The notes under the pieces: model-generated
Seen by the model: the letters and a program-made list of their open reading frames with translations, nothing else
The model's database searches: none
Told to the model about the DNA's origin: nothing
Program-made: the position numbers and the translations under genes
Assembly (NCBI GenBank): GCA_964017065.1
Contig: OZ024783.1
Location: forward strand, 3,639,932 to 3,703,931
Direction: 5' to 3'
Length of the DNA: 64,000 bases
DNA from: Haliclona indistincta
Lineage: Eukaryota > Porifera > Demospongiae > Haplosclerida > Chalinidae
Shown: positions 10,001-20,248 of the stretch, piece by piece
Layout of the letters: each line of letters starts with the position of its first letter
How positions within the stretch are numbered: position 1 is the first letter of the stretch

Positions 10001-13000
10001 CATTCTTACAAGCACAATGCAAAGGTCTCCAGCCATATTTTCCTCTACTGTCTGGATCACAGTGTTGTTCAGTGATAAGGAAGTCAAAAACTACTAATTG
10101 CCCAAAAAGACAAGCATAGTGTATTGCCATATCACCGTCATCATCTTGTAATGCTGGGTCAATACCATGCTCTCCAATCAAATACTGCATTATATCCATG
10201 TGACCATTCTCACAAGTACAATCCAAAGGTGTCATATCATTTTGTCCTCTACTGTTTGGATCACAGTGTTGTTCAGTGATAAGGTACTTGACAACTACTA
10301 ATTGCCCAAAACGACAAGCATAGTGTATTGGCATATCACCGTCATCATCTGGTAATGCTGGGTCACAACCATGCACTGTAATCAGATACTGGATTATATT
10401 CATGCGACCATTCTCACAAGCACAATGCAAAGGTGTCCTACCACATTCTCCTCTACTGTTTCGATCATAGCGTTGTTTAGCGATAAGATACTTGACAACT
10501 ACTAACTGCCCAAAACGACAAGCAATGTGTATAGACATATCACCGTCATCATCTGGTAATGCTGGGTCACAACCACACTCTGTAATCAAATACCAGATTA
10601 TGTTCATGCGACCATTCTGACAAGCACAATGCAAAGGTGTCCTACCATATTGACCTCTACTGTTTGGATCACAGTGTTGTTCAGTGATAAGATACCTGAC
10701 AACTACTAACTGCCCAAAACTACAAGCATAGTGTATTGGCATATCACCGTCATCATCTGGTAATGCTGGGTCACAACCATGCTCTGTAATCAGATACTGG
10801 ATTATATTCATGCGACCATTCTGACAAGCACAATGCAAAGGTGTCCTACCACATTCTCCTCTACTGTTTGGATCACAGTGTTGTTCAGTGACAAGATACT
10901 TTACAACTATTAATTGCCCGAAGACACAAGCAATGTGTAATGACATATCACCATTGTCATTTGGTAATGCTGGATCACAACCATGCTCTGTAATTAGAGA
11001 CTTGATTATATCCATGTGACCATTCTTACAAGCACAATGCAAAGGTCTCCAGCCATATTTTCCTCTACTGTTTGGATCATAGCGTTGTTTAGCGATAAGA
11101 TACTTGACAACTACTAACTGCCCAAAACTACAAGCATAGTGTATTGGCATATCACCGTCATCATCTGGTAATGCTGGGTCACAACCATGCTCTCTAATCA
11201 GATACTGGATTATGTTCATGCGACCATTCTGACAAGCACAATGCAAAGGTGTCCTACCATATTGACCTCTACTGTTTGGATCACAGTGTTGTTCAGTGAT
11301 AAGGTACTTGACAGCCACTAGTTGCCCTACAAGACAAGCAATGTGTATTGGCATATCACCATCATTATTTGGTAATTTTAGGTCACAACCATACTCTGTA
11401 ATCAGACACTTGATTATATCCATGTGACCATTCTCACAAGCACAATGCAAAGGTGTCCTACCATATTGACTTCTACTGTTTGGATCACAGTGTTGTTTAG
11501 CGATAAGATACTTCACAACTACTAACTGCCCAAAACGACAAGCATAGTGTATTGGCATATCACCGTCATCATCTGGTAATGCTGGGTCACAACCATGCTC
11601 TGTAATCAGATACTGGATTATATTCATGCGACCATTCTGACAAGCACAATGCAAAGGTGTCCTACCATATTGACTTCTACAGTTTGGATCACAGTGTTGT
11701 TCAGTGATAAGATACTTGACAACTTCTAACTGCCCAAAACGACAAGCATAGTGTATTGACATATCACCGTCATCATCTGGTAATGCTGGGTCACAACCAT
11801 GCTCTGTAATCAGATACTGGATTATATTCATGCGACCATTCTGACAAGCACAATGCAAAGGTGTCCAGCCATATAAACTTCTACTGTTTGGATCACAGTG
11901 TTGTTCAGTGATAAGATACCTGACAACTACTAACTGCCAAAAACGACAAGCATAGTGTATTGACATATCACCGTCATCATCTGGTAATGCTGGGTCACAA
12001 CCATGCTCTGTAATCAGATACTGGATTATATTCATGCGACCATTCTGACAAGCACAATGCAAAGGTGTCCAGCCATATTGTCCTCTACTGTTTGGATCAC
12101 AGTGTTGTTCAGTGATAAGATACTGGACAACTACTAACTGCCCAAAACGACAAGCAATGTGTATTGCCATATCACCGTGATCATCTGGTAATGCTGGGTC
12201 ACAACCATGCTCTCTAATCAAATACCAGATTATATTCATGCGACCATTCTGACAAGCACAATGCAAAGGTGTCCTACCATATTGACTTCTACTGTTTGGA
12301 TCACAGTGTTGTTCAGTGATAAGATACCTGACAACTACTAACTGCCCAAAACGACAAGCGATGTGTATTGCCATATCACCGTCATCATCTGGTAATGCTG
12401 GGTCACAACCATGCTCCGTAATCAAATACCAGATTATATTCATGCGACCATTCTGACAAGCACAATGCAGAGTTGTCCTACCATATTGTCCTCTACTGTT
12501 TGGATCGCAGTTTTGTTCAGTGATAAGATACTTGACAACTACTAATCGCCCAAAAGGACAAGCAATGTGTATTGGCATATTACCATAGTAGTCAGGTACA
12601 GCTGGGTCACAACAATGCTCTGTAATCAGATATTTGATTATATCTGTGTGACCAATGATGCTAGCAGAATACAAAGGGGTGTTACCATATTTTCCTTTAC
12701 TGTTTGGATCACAGTGTTGTTCAGTGATAAGATACTTGACAACTACTAGTTGCCCAAAAAGACAAGCAATGTGTATTGGCATATTACCATCATCATCTGG
12801 TAATGCTGGATCACAATCATGCTCTGTAATCAAATACTGGATTATATCCATGTGACCATTCCGACAAGCACAGTACAAAGGTGTCCTACCATATTTTCCT
12901 CTACTTTTTGGATCATAGCGTTGTTTATTGATAAGATACTTGACGACTACTAGTTTCCCAAAAAGACAAGCAATGTGTATTGGCATATCACCACCATCAT

Positions 13001-13874
13001 CTGGTAATGCTGAGTCACAACCATGCTCCGTAATCAGATACTGAATTATATCCATGTGACCATTCTTAAAAGCACAATGCAAAGGTGTCCTACGATTTTC
13101 TCCTCTACAGTTTGGATCACAGTGTTGTTCATTGATAAGATACTTTACAACAATCAATTGACCAGCAAGGCAAGCAATGTGAATTGGCATATCATTATCT
13201 TCATTTGGTAATGCTGGATCACAACCTAGCTTTTTGATGAGATAGTGGATTCTACGGTGATCGATTTCTATATCTTCATCTATTGCATTATGCAACAGAG
13301 TCATGCCAGTTTGGTCCATACTGTTTGGATTATAACGTTTCTCAGTTATAAGGTAGTTGACTATATGAAAATTTTTTCTCAAGAGCACAGAAAGTAGTGT
13401 TACTTTCTCTTCATTTGAAAAATTTTCATCACAATGATGTTCATTTATGAGATATTTGACTAACTTTAGACAACCTCCCAGACAAGCATAGTGCAAAGAA
13501 TTAGCACCATAACATGAATCCAGTGGATCACAATGTTGCTCAGTGACTAGGTACTTCACCACTATCAAGCTACCACCATAAGCAGCATAGTGTAATGGAG
13601 TCTGTCCATGGCTATCACAGCAATGACTACTGCAGCCATACTTGTCTATCAGGATAGCTACAATGTCCATCCAGCCATTAAGTGCAGCCAAGTGCAGCAA
13701 AGAAGCATCAGTGGGCATGGAATCAGGTTTGAAAGGAGGTGTTACATTGTAAAATGTTCGTACAGCAGCTGGTTGCTGTAGGTTAGGAAGCAATCGCAAT
13801 GCTTTATCATGGTCTCGTTGTTTAAAGGCATGTATACATGTGAACTTGGGCTCTTTAAGATCAGTGGCTTCCAT
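7045..13874 (-). CDS. Giant ankyrin-repeat / Roc-COR / death-domain protein (ROCO-like)
   Basis: Three exons join in phase: 7662-13874 (6,213 bases), 7542-7602 and 7045-7487, with introns starting GTGAGA and GTAAAA and ending TACAG and TATAG. They encode about 2,238 residues. Residues of about 57-1,450 hold roughly 41 ankyrin repeats (TPLHCACQNG..NIIQYL type). A Roc-type GTPase follows: P-loop GNSGTGKS (1459-1466), DLAGQ (1514-1518) and VGSHVD (1580-1585, replacing NKxD). The next ~400 residues fit a COR-like region. The last exon ends in a helical death-domain-like segment (YQWFPLGIRLGLS...LKTIEQNQ) after a repeated TAQPVST linker. The architecture recalls DAPK/ROCO proteins without a kinase, so a cytosolic GTP-regulated scaffold in stress, innate or death signalling is a reasonable inference. 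Ankyrin-rich ROCO and death-domain genes are, to my knowledge, expanded in sponges. The exact partner is unknown. Confidence 0.9.
9750..13210 (-). repeat. Higher-order 204-bp (two-ankyrin) tandem repeat inside the coding exon
   Basis: Each 204-bp unit encodes two ankyrin repeats: one of the type DDGDMPIHIACRFGQLVVVK and one of the type QYGRTPLHCACQNGRMNIIQ. The word GACAAGCACAATGCAAAGG recurs every 204 bp, for example near 10,618, 10,822, 11,230, 11,638, 11,842 and 12,046. DNA identity between units is highest at about 10,300-12,500 and falls toward both ends. This pattern indicates recent unequal crossing-over in the middle of the array. Confidence 0.9.
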
Positions 13875-14290
13875 AACTCATTTAGGCTGGAAAGATTTGC
13901 GAATAACGGTCAACTCAATTACATGTAAAATGTGTTTGTGTTTTACATTTTGTTGTACGAGCATATAGTGATAAGAAATCCAACACTAATATAATTACCT
14001 AAACTTGTATGCAAACTGTTTCGTTTGCCTTGTACATGCAACCTTGAGATTTTATATGCTACAAGTTTCATAAAACTAAATTTTTATGTATATCTGAACG
14101 TATCAAAAATTTTAACACGAAGAGTTCAATAAATTTTTTTGACACCACAATCCCGTCATTTTAGATTTCAAAGTAGTTAAAAGTACAATAAATTCAGATG
14201 GACAGCGGTGTGATAGCGTAGTTAAGCCCACTATGGCGGGTAAACTATCTTTGATATAATAACACTAGAGTCATAGAATTGTGAACTGCT
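13875..14290. other. Upstream region of the ankyrin/Roc gene, no gene seen
   Basis: This AT-rich DNA precedes the ATG of the ankyrin/Roc gene and probably contains its promoter. I find no clear TATA element or conserved motif that I can defend. Confidence 0.35.
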
Positions 14291-14872
14291 ACATGTGTCA
14301 TTTCATATCATTTCAACAACATTTTGGCATGACTTTCTCTAAACTTGTTATTGTTTAACCCCTCACAGTCATAATTATAATTCTATAACAAGTTTCGAAA
14401 ATGCAATCAGAGCTAGTTTAAAAGAAGCCATACAAGGTATCAAGCTGAAACTTATTATTAGGGAGACACGGTAGTGCTTCCCTATGTAGGGTTGAACTAG
14501 AAAACAACATGGCGGCTACATACAATGTATTAGCGTTCAAACGCTGATATTTCGTCTGGTGATGAATTTTATACGTCCAAAGACACTTAGATCTACTCTC
14601 TGGCGTTGCCCCATCTTACAGTAGCAAGGAGATCGATCGAAATTGTTACTAAAGTGACGAACCTAAAAGCGGTGAAAATCGAGTTTCGTCATCTTCGTTT
14701 TCTTCTTTCTTCTTCTTCTTCTTCGGCGTGCCTAGCGCCTTTACGCGAGCAGTGCCGAGACCAAAACACCCACGAACAGTCGTGAAATTCACAACGCAGG
14801 TGCCTTTTGAACTTTGTTTTAGCGTAACAGCAATATAAATTCCATGATTTCTTGATCGTGATCCATTGTCAG

Positions 14873-15469
14873 CAAGAGTAAATAATAGAAGAGAGAGTAT
14901 CCAACTCCAATATACCCGTCAGGGACACTCTCGGGAAAGTAACGTGACCAGCACGCGAGCAAATTGACGTAATCTGACGTACATGTGGCAGTGGAAATCT
15001 TGCCTTCGTAGCTTGTTGTCGCGCCCCGCCTACACCTTGAAGCTATACATTTGTAAACAGCTCGTAAACAGCAAGCGACTCCGCTCCACAGGCAAAGCGA
15101 GCAGCCACTCGTTCACCAGATAGTTTTATTTCTGCCTTAAACACTGCTGGGGAAAAACGGCGGCTTAAATTTCGTGTGGGACGCACCGTGACCAAATAAG
15201 ATAGCCATCTTCTTGTGGACTTCAAACTGTGGTACTGGCATCCACCTACAGGCTTTATATCACGCATCCGACTTGAAAATGCTAGCCTTGACTTTCAAGT
15301 GCTGTTGCAATCGTGATCGCGGGCGCGCATACTAAGTCATGACGTTACACGATGAACAATTAATACCGATAAACGTCATCTGCTCGCGTGCTGGTCACGT
15401 TACTTTCCCGAGAGTGTCCTTGACGGGTATATTGGAGTTGGATACTCTCTCTTCTATTATTTACTCTTG
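14873..15469. mobile_element. 597-bp MITE with ~88-bp TIRs and 8-bp TSD
   Basis: The ends are CAAGAGTAAATAATAGAAG at 14,873 and its reverse complement ending at 15,469. The inverted repeats extend about 88 bp with one or two mismatches and include GGGAAAGTAACGTGACCAGC. The 8-bp direct repeat ATTGTCAG flanks it at 14,865-14,872 and 15,470-15,477. The collinear copy at 61,905-61,945 has one ATTGTCAG and serves as the empty site. An 8-bp duplication fits hAT-like or P-like transposition. The interior has no convincing gene. Confidence 0.9.
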
Positions 15470-15721
15470 ATTGTCAGCTAAGTGTTAGACGCCATTATTG
15501 TGATTGCGCAATACGCACGTGACCAAGCAGTGGCTAGTGCACGTGACCAAGCACTAGCTAGATCGAGCTAGAGTATCGCCGCGCCATATGGATCACGGAT
15601 AACACATACCCAGCATTTGTCTGGAGTATTCGAAGAACGGTAAGCTCGTGTAGGATCGCCATTCAACGCTTGCCAGATAATTACAAGTGTGGGCGGAGCT
15701 CGTATGCACTGGGGATTGTCT

Positions 15722-16336
15722 TAGCCTCAAACCAGGCTCTTTTCATTTGTGTGGGCGGAATAAAGAGCCTGGTACACACTGTCTGCGCATGTGCTGAAAA
15801 TTCACGTGGTTTGGATGGATGTGACGAAATAATAATTATCAATGCCAGGCGGGATGAAGGGCGTGGTCAAGCAAAGAACATGGCGGCTTCTAGCTAGCCC
15901 AATTCAATCGTAGAATAAGATCATTCACCTTTCAAGAAAATAGAGCTAGTTTTGACAGCCACATATCCTGATTGAACTGCTGCTAGCAAAGTACCAAGCT
16001 GATCTGCTGAACGATTAAACGCGCAAACTGCAACGACAGTAGAAACATCGCTGTTACTGTACACAATGCGCACACTCGTCGCTCACTACTGCCTTGCCTG
16101 TACAGTATTACTAATGTAGTTAGCAGAACTTCCAATAAAGAAGACCAGCACTTGTTCTGAACCGAGATCCACAGTACCAGTAAGCGATGACGTAAAATTT
16201 CGTGGCGCGTATTACAAGCGTGCATGAAAGTTTCCTATCGCGCCGGAATTCCGGTGCGATTTGGAGCATGCGCAGACAGTGTATACCAGGCTCTTTATTC
16301 CGCCCACACAAATTAAAAGAGCCTGGTTCGAGGCTA
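15722..16336. mobile_element. 615-bp MITE inserted 10 bp inside another element's terminus
   Basis: The terminal inverted repeats begin TAGCCTCRAACCAGGCTCTT and run about 70 bp. They include GTGTGGGCGGAATAAAGAGC and CTGTCTGCGCATG. The direct repeat GGGATTGTCT at 15,712-15,721 and 16,337-16,346 is the target duplication, and it is also the first ten bases of the host element. Subterminal CCAGGCTCTTT / AAAGAGCCTGG words face each other within each arm, so each arm can form its own hairpin. Confidence 0.85.
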
Positions 16337-17204
16337 GGGATTGTCTTTGTTCACTCAATCCATAGATACAGTATACCAACAGGGATTAGCAACGCGTGCG
16401 CATTCCAATACATTTTGTATTAGGAGCTGAATTTACATCCTCGTTACGGTTAAAAATTAAATGTTGCCTTGCGACGAGCTCGTTGCTAAGCTAGCTCTTG
16501 ACGACCGTGCTAAGAAGAGTCACTGGCACGGCACGTTGTCGAGCTCTGGTGATTGACTAGTACGTTCTGCCTACACTTTGATAGTAAAGGCGACTTGAGT
16601 ATTGTTTCGTTTTGATCGCTAACCGGTGAAGTGGTTGTTGGTTGCAGGACAAGCGTTATAAAACGCTAACAAGCAGCTTGTTTACTCTGCTCAAAAGTAG
16701 TTCTGTACCTGTTACTAGTTTTTAGTTGTGCTTCGGTCCATTCTTTGCTGATAAGATGTTAGTTCGTACATGTCCTCGTGAGAACAGCGCATTTTCTATT
16801 CTCAATCTCACACAGTGTAGCGCTGTCGCACTAGACAAACTAAGCCGTTCAGCCCAACGGTACGGGTCTTTCTGTACCTCTTATGGCAATGGGTACACTC
16901 TGGCTGCCCTTGTTTTCAGTCAATCCTCGAGAAGAAAGGCCGTTCTATGAGAATAGCTGTGCTAAAAGAAGATCTCGCTTTTAACATTGGTTTTCTCGTG
17001 CTTTGAATCCTTCGTTGTACTGACAATTTTCCTGCCTTCGCGCTACAGCAGTCCTATCCACACACGCGATTTGTCAAGCCATGCTATTTGGCGGGCTCTG
17101 CTCTTCGCGCGCTATGCTCTAATGCGTTGGAAATTTAACCCGTAACGCAGATGTATTTGAAATTCCTGTCCGTTGCTAATCCCTGTGAGTATATTGTATC
17201 TATT

Positions 17205-17709
17205 CTCAATCCCAGGTCCGGATGTATTATGTCACACTCATTGCTATGGTATTCACGCGCTAAACAAAACTAAATCCTAAACCCAAGACCTTAAAAAAGT
17301 TCGCCTAACTGCGCAAAGTCGGGAGGGTCTTCCTAACTAAGGATCGTCGGGAGGGTTGTCCTATGGAGCTAACAGCGCTAACCCGTGGCTAAAAGCGCAA
17401 ACCATGGACCTAACAGCGCTACTGGCCCGTGCAAAACATGGATAAGAGCACTAGCTTCTGACTAACAGTTTATATTAGTGAAAAAAAAAAGAATCAAAAG
17501 TAGCACTTACTGAGGGATTGAACCCAGCACACCACACTTCTACGCACATCACCTACCCACTGATCGAGCCACCGAGACCTGATGCTTGCTTTGCCTTGGA
17601 ACGAGGCTTTATAGTAATAATAATTATTATTATTGTTTTATAATACACGTGCGCGGGCATGTCACGTGCTTCCTGCCCGTGACGTAATACATCCGGACCT
17701 GGGATTGAG
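17205..17709. mobile_element. 505-bp foldback with 31-bp TIRs, near the right end of the 15.7-17.7 kb element
   Basis: The left terminus CTCAATCCCAGGTCCGGATG at 17,205 is matched by the right terminus ending CATCCGGACCTGGGATTGAG at 17,709; the match continues through TATTAYGTCAC for about 31 bp. The interior holds direct words such as CTAACAGCGCTA and a tRNA-like Pol III segment. I could not find a clean target duplication. Confidence 0.65.
17505..17580 (-). ncRNA. tRNA-derived Pol III-like segment (SINE head or decayed tRNA)
   Basis: Read on the minus strand, a perfect B-box GGTTCAATCCC lies at 17,524-17,514. About 47 bases upstream is an A-box-like TGGCTCGATCAGTGGGT (17,571-17,555). A T-run lies downstream at about 17,490-17,481, as a Pol III terminator would. 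The acceptor and T-stems do not pair well, so it is not a functional tRNA. It is best read as the head of a SINE or a tRNA pseudogene captured in a MITE. Confidence 0.5.
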
Positions 17710-17934
17710 TGAACAAAGACAATCCCGTATGCACTGCATGCATGCGTATAAGTGACTAGGCATATAGGCGAGCTGATATGTACAGCATAACTACAAGTTT
17801 AAAATTAATAATAATAAAGAAAAGACATCAACAACAGGAAAACTAAACTAATGGTGGAAACAAAGACGGCTCTTTACATGCATGATATTGAACTGCACTT
17901 CACTAAAAAGAAAAAAACGGACACAAACAAGTAA

Positions 17935-18323
17935 ATTAAAAAGATTTATATCGAAATCAAAAGGATGTAGTGATGAAGAAATCTACCACTGGTTCACAAT
18001 GTAAACCAACAAGGAAAAAGCACGGAATGGTAACACGATTGACTTGCTAACAGACCATAGGTCCCTACATCAGTGGCTGTACATAAGATCAATATTTTGT
18101 CACAAGCTGATCAATGCATATCAGGTGTCAGTTAACAGTAACTAGCTGAACTAGCTATAGTCAGGCCACAACAGCCACTGATGTAGAGACCTATGGTCTA
18201 TTAGCAAGTCAATCGTGTTACCATTCCGTGCTTTTTCCTTGTTGGTTTACATTGTGAACCAGTGGTAGATTTCTTCATCACTACATCCTTTTGATTTCGA
18301 TATAAATCTTTTTAATTTACTTG
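17935..18323. repeat. ~388-bp palindrome (shared terminal foldback)
   Basis: The left arm (AAGTAAATTAAAAAGATTTA... to CCTACATCAGTGGCTGT) and right arm (ACAGCCACTGATGTAG... to AATTTACTT) are about 150 bp each with few mismatches, separated by about 90 bp. The same palindrome occurs at 61,101-61,490, joined to the same neighbouring element DNA on one side and to different genomic DNA on the other. It therefore marks an end of that element family. Confidence 0.85.
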
Positions 18324-18420
18324 TGGAATCATAATTATGACCATGAGGGGTTCAAAAATACCAAGTTTCGAGAAAGTCATGCCAAAAAAGTTGTTGAAAT
18401 GATATGGAATGACACTTGAA

Positions 18421-18918
18421 TGCAGTCTGGTAAGAATCATGCATGCAACCTACAACCTAGCTAACTTTTTGGATCTAAACCCTGAGAAGTGATGCACCTA
18501 TGCACGCCATTTTTGTAAAATTGCAGAAAGTCTCTGAATGTTTGTAGGCAGCAAATAGCTGCTTAAAGTGGTGCTTGAGTGGTTTCAATATATTAAAGCA
18601 TGCGCAAACGAGACGATTAGCTGAGTCTGTATCAAATTCGCCATAATATTATACTGTTAACATGAGAAACACTTTTTTTTGTACAAATTTGTTTGTTCGC
18701 TTATGCAAATGAATGTGAATAATAATGAGGACACGTCACCTTATGTCAGATGCATGGATTCTGTCAAGATATGGCAACTTTTTAAAGTAGTGACATGCAT
18801 TATTATGCTCAATGAAAAAGAGGACAAAATGAGTGAAAATTAATGTGCTTTTAAGGTTCATCACAGGCATGCTAAACCTAAGAGGGGACATTGTGTACAA
18901 ACCAATAAAAATATATTA
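18421..18918. other. No gene seen
   Basis: This is AT-rich intergenic DNA without a recognisable open frame, RNA or repeat boundary. Confidence 0.35.
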
Positions 18919-18926
18919 TTTTTGTT

Positions 18927-19658
18927 CAGGGTCCCAGAAAGAAAATGTATCGACCCCAGGCCGAAAAAGTGGGTGGGTGGGTTGAGAGGGTTTATACACA
19001 AAAAGTCATTTTAGCCACTACATTTGTGGTGCACTGTAGAGTTGTTTTACAGGTTCTTGACACCAGAAGAGGTCTATATCATGCAGATATAACTTGCTTT
19101 TGTTATAATTTACAGTGTGTATTATACATACACAGTAAAAGATGCAGTTATGCTAAGAAGAGTGTGGACTGGAGGCGTGGCTAGCATAATGCAAAGCAGC
19201 TGCTTCTGAGCCAGGTAGTTATTCTACTCACCAGCTTCTGCAGTAGGTTCAGCTGCACTCAGCTCTCGAGTGTTGTTGTTCCGTCGAAAAAAGCTATCCA
19301 ATCGTGGAGCATCGGGCGCTTTTCTGTGACGAGCACTGCGCTTGTGCTCTGAAACATGGTAGTTGCTTAATCGTGGCCACATTCACAGCGGTAGCGCCGT
19401 CGCTTTCTGGTCTCTGCTGCTGCAGCAGTGCTCTGCATGATCGCGATCGATACTAGGCTGATGCACCCGCACTATCGACAATGAGCTACGTGTACGCGTT
19501 CGTCTCGATCATCTGTTCATGAATATTAATTAGCTTGACTTGTGAATATCATTATAATTATGATACGTTATGACGAAATGGGTGGGTAGGTGGGTGGGTA
19601 TTGGGGCTATGTAAAAAACAGGCCTGGGGTCGAAAATTTCTGCCACAGGAACCCCCTG
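18927..19658. mobile_element. 732-bp hAT-type MITE with perfect 8-bp TSD and G-quadruplex motifs
   Basis: The left end is CAGGGTCCCAG and the right end is AACCCCCTG read to 19,658. Both subtermini carry TCGACCCCAGGCC in inverted orientation. The target duplication TTTTTGTT is perfect (18,919-18,926 and 19,659-19,666). CAGGG ends with 8-bp duplications define hAT superfamily insertions. Near each end a G-rich tract can form a quadruplex on the same strand: GGGTGGGTGGG...GAGAGGG at about 18,970-18,990 and GGGTGGGTAGGTGGGTGGG near 19,580. No transposase frame is present. Confidence 0.9.
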
Positions 19659-19666
19659 TTTTTGTT

Positions 19667-20248
19667 AGTGGTATTATTACGTCATAGCATTAGTAGCCAT
19701 GCTTATCTAGTTGAAGGGCACACTCTTGATCAATGTTAGCATGCTTCTCTGGACTCTTTTACACTGGCCACCTCTTTACTGGGGACATTATTGTTGGGTC
19801 CCTATGGTGCCTGCTTTAGAGAGGTTACACTGTATCTATACATCTATGCAGCAATTCTATGCTGGTCATTGCTGTACTTCGTGTTTCTCACTCATCTACA
19901 AAGATGTTTGGACTACATTTGTTGCAGAGAAGCAGAGCTAACGGTCTAACCTGTCTCAAGTTTGGAGAACTTTCCACACTACAATAGCAGAGCAAGCTGC
20001 ATGGCTGCCGTACGCGCGTACAATAATTACTTCCAGATGATGTCATTATTAATAGTCTATGAATAATTATTAATCAGTATCGAGCATAACAATATACCGC
20101 TTATTACAATAGAATCACCCAAAATCAAAGACCCATGCCATAACCAATACGTACTGTATCATTTTCAGCACAGATACATTATGATAACTTCCATAATTCC
20201 ATTCTAACATTGATTATAGGCGTTACGTCAAATGTATGCAAAAAATAA
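19667..20248. other. No gene seen
   Basis: I see short open frames without coding character and AT-rich DNA only. Confidence 0.35.

Larger units (their letters stand above)
15712..17726. mobile_element. TIR element with 9-10 bp TSD (MULE-like), carrying further insertions
   Basis: It starts GGGATTGTCT at 15,712 and ends AGACAATCCC at 17,726. The direct repeat GTATGCACTG flanks both sides (15,702-15,711 and 17,727-17,736). The related copy near 61,645-61,665 has this word once. The inverted repeat GGGATTGTCTTTGTTCACTC is interrupted on the left after ten bases by another element. A 9-10 bp duplication is typical of Mutator-like elements. The size without internal insertions is under 1.0 kb, and no transposase is visible. 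Confidence 0.8.
14459..18323 (+). mobile_element. Terminal-hairpin element, copy 1 (interrupted by later insertions)
   Basis: The left end is an imperfect hairpin (TAGGGAGACACGGTAGTG then CTTCCCTA, 14,459-14,484), followed by TGTAGGGTTGAAC and ATGGCGGCTACAT. The right end is a 388-bp palindrome ending AATTTACTTG at 18,323. Without its insertions, this copy is collinear with the inverted copy at 61,101-62,348: the hairpin, a (TTC)n tract, GCCTAGCGCC, GGATCATTGTCAG-type sequence, GACGCCATTATTGTGATTGCG, and the palindrome. It has no intact gene. A hairpin beside a CTAA/T junction in copy 2 recalls Helitron 3' ends, but the other end does not, so the class is left open. Confidence 0.7.
14290..18420. 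mobile_element. Outermost inverted-repeat element hosting nested insertions
   Basis: The left arm at about 14,296-14,390 (containing GGCATGACTTTCTCTAAACT and GTCATAATTATAATTC) is matched in reverse complement by the right arm at about 18,324-18,418 (containing GAATCATAATTATGACC and AAGTTTCGAGAAAGTCATGCC). The arms are about 85-90 bp and roughly 85 percent identical. Everything between about 14,459 and 18,323 was inserted later into the spacer of this old element. Confidence 0.65.
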
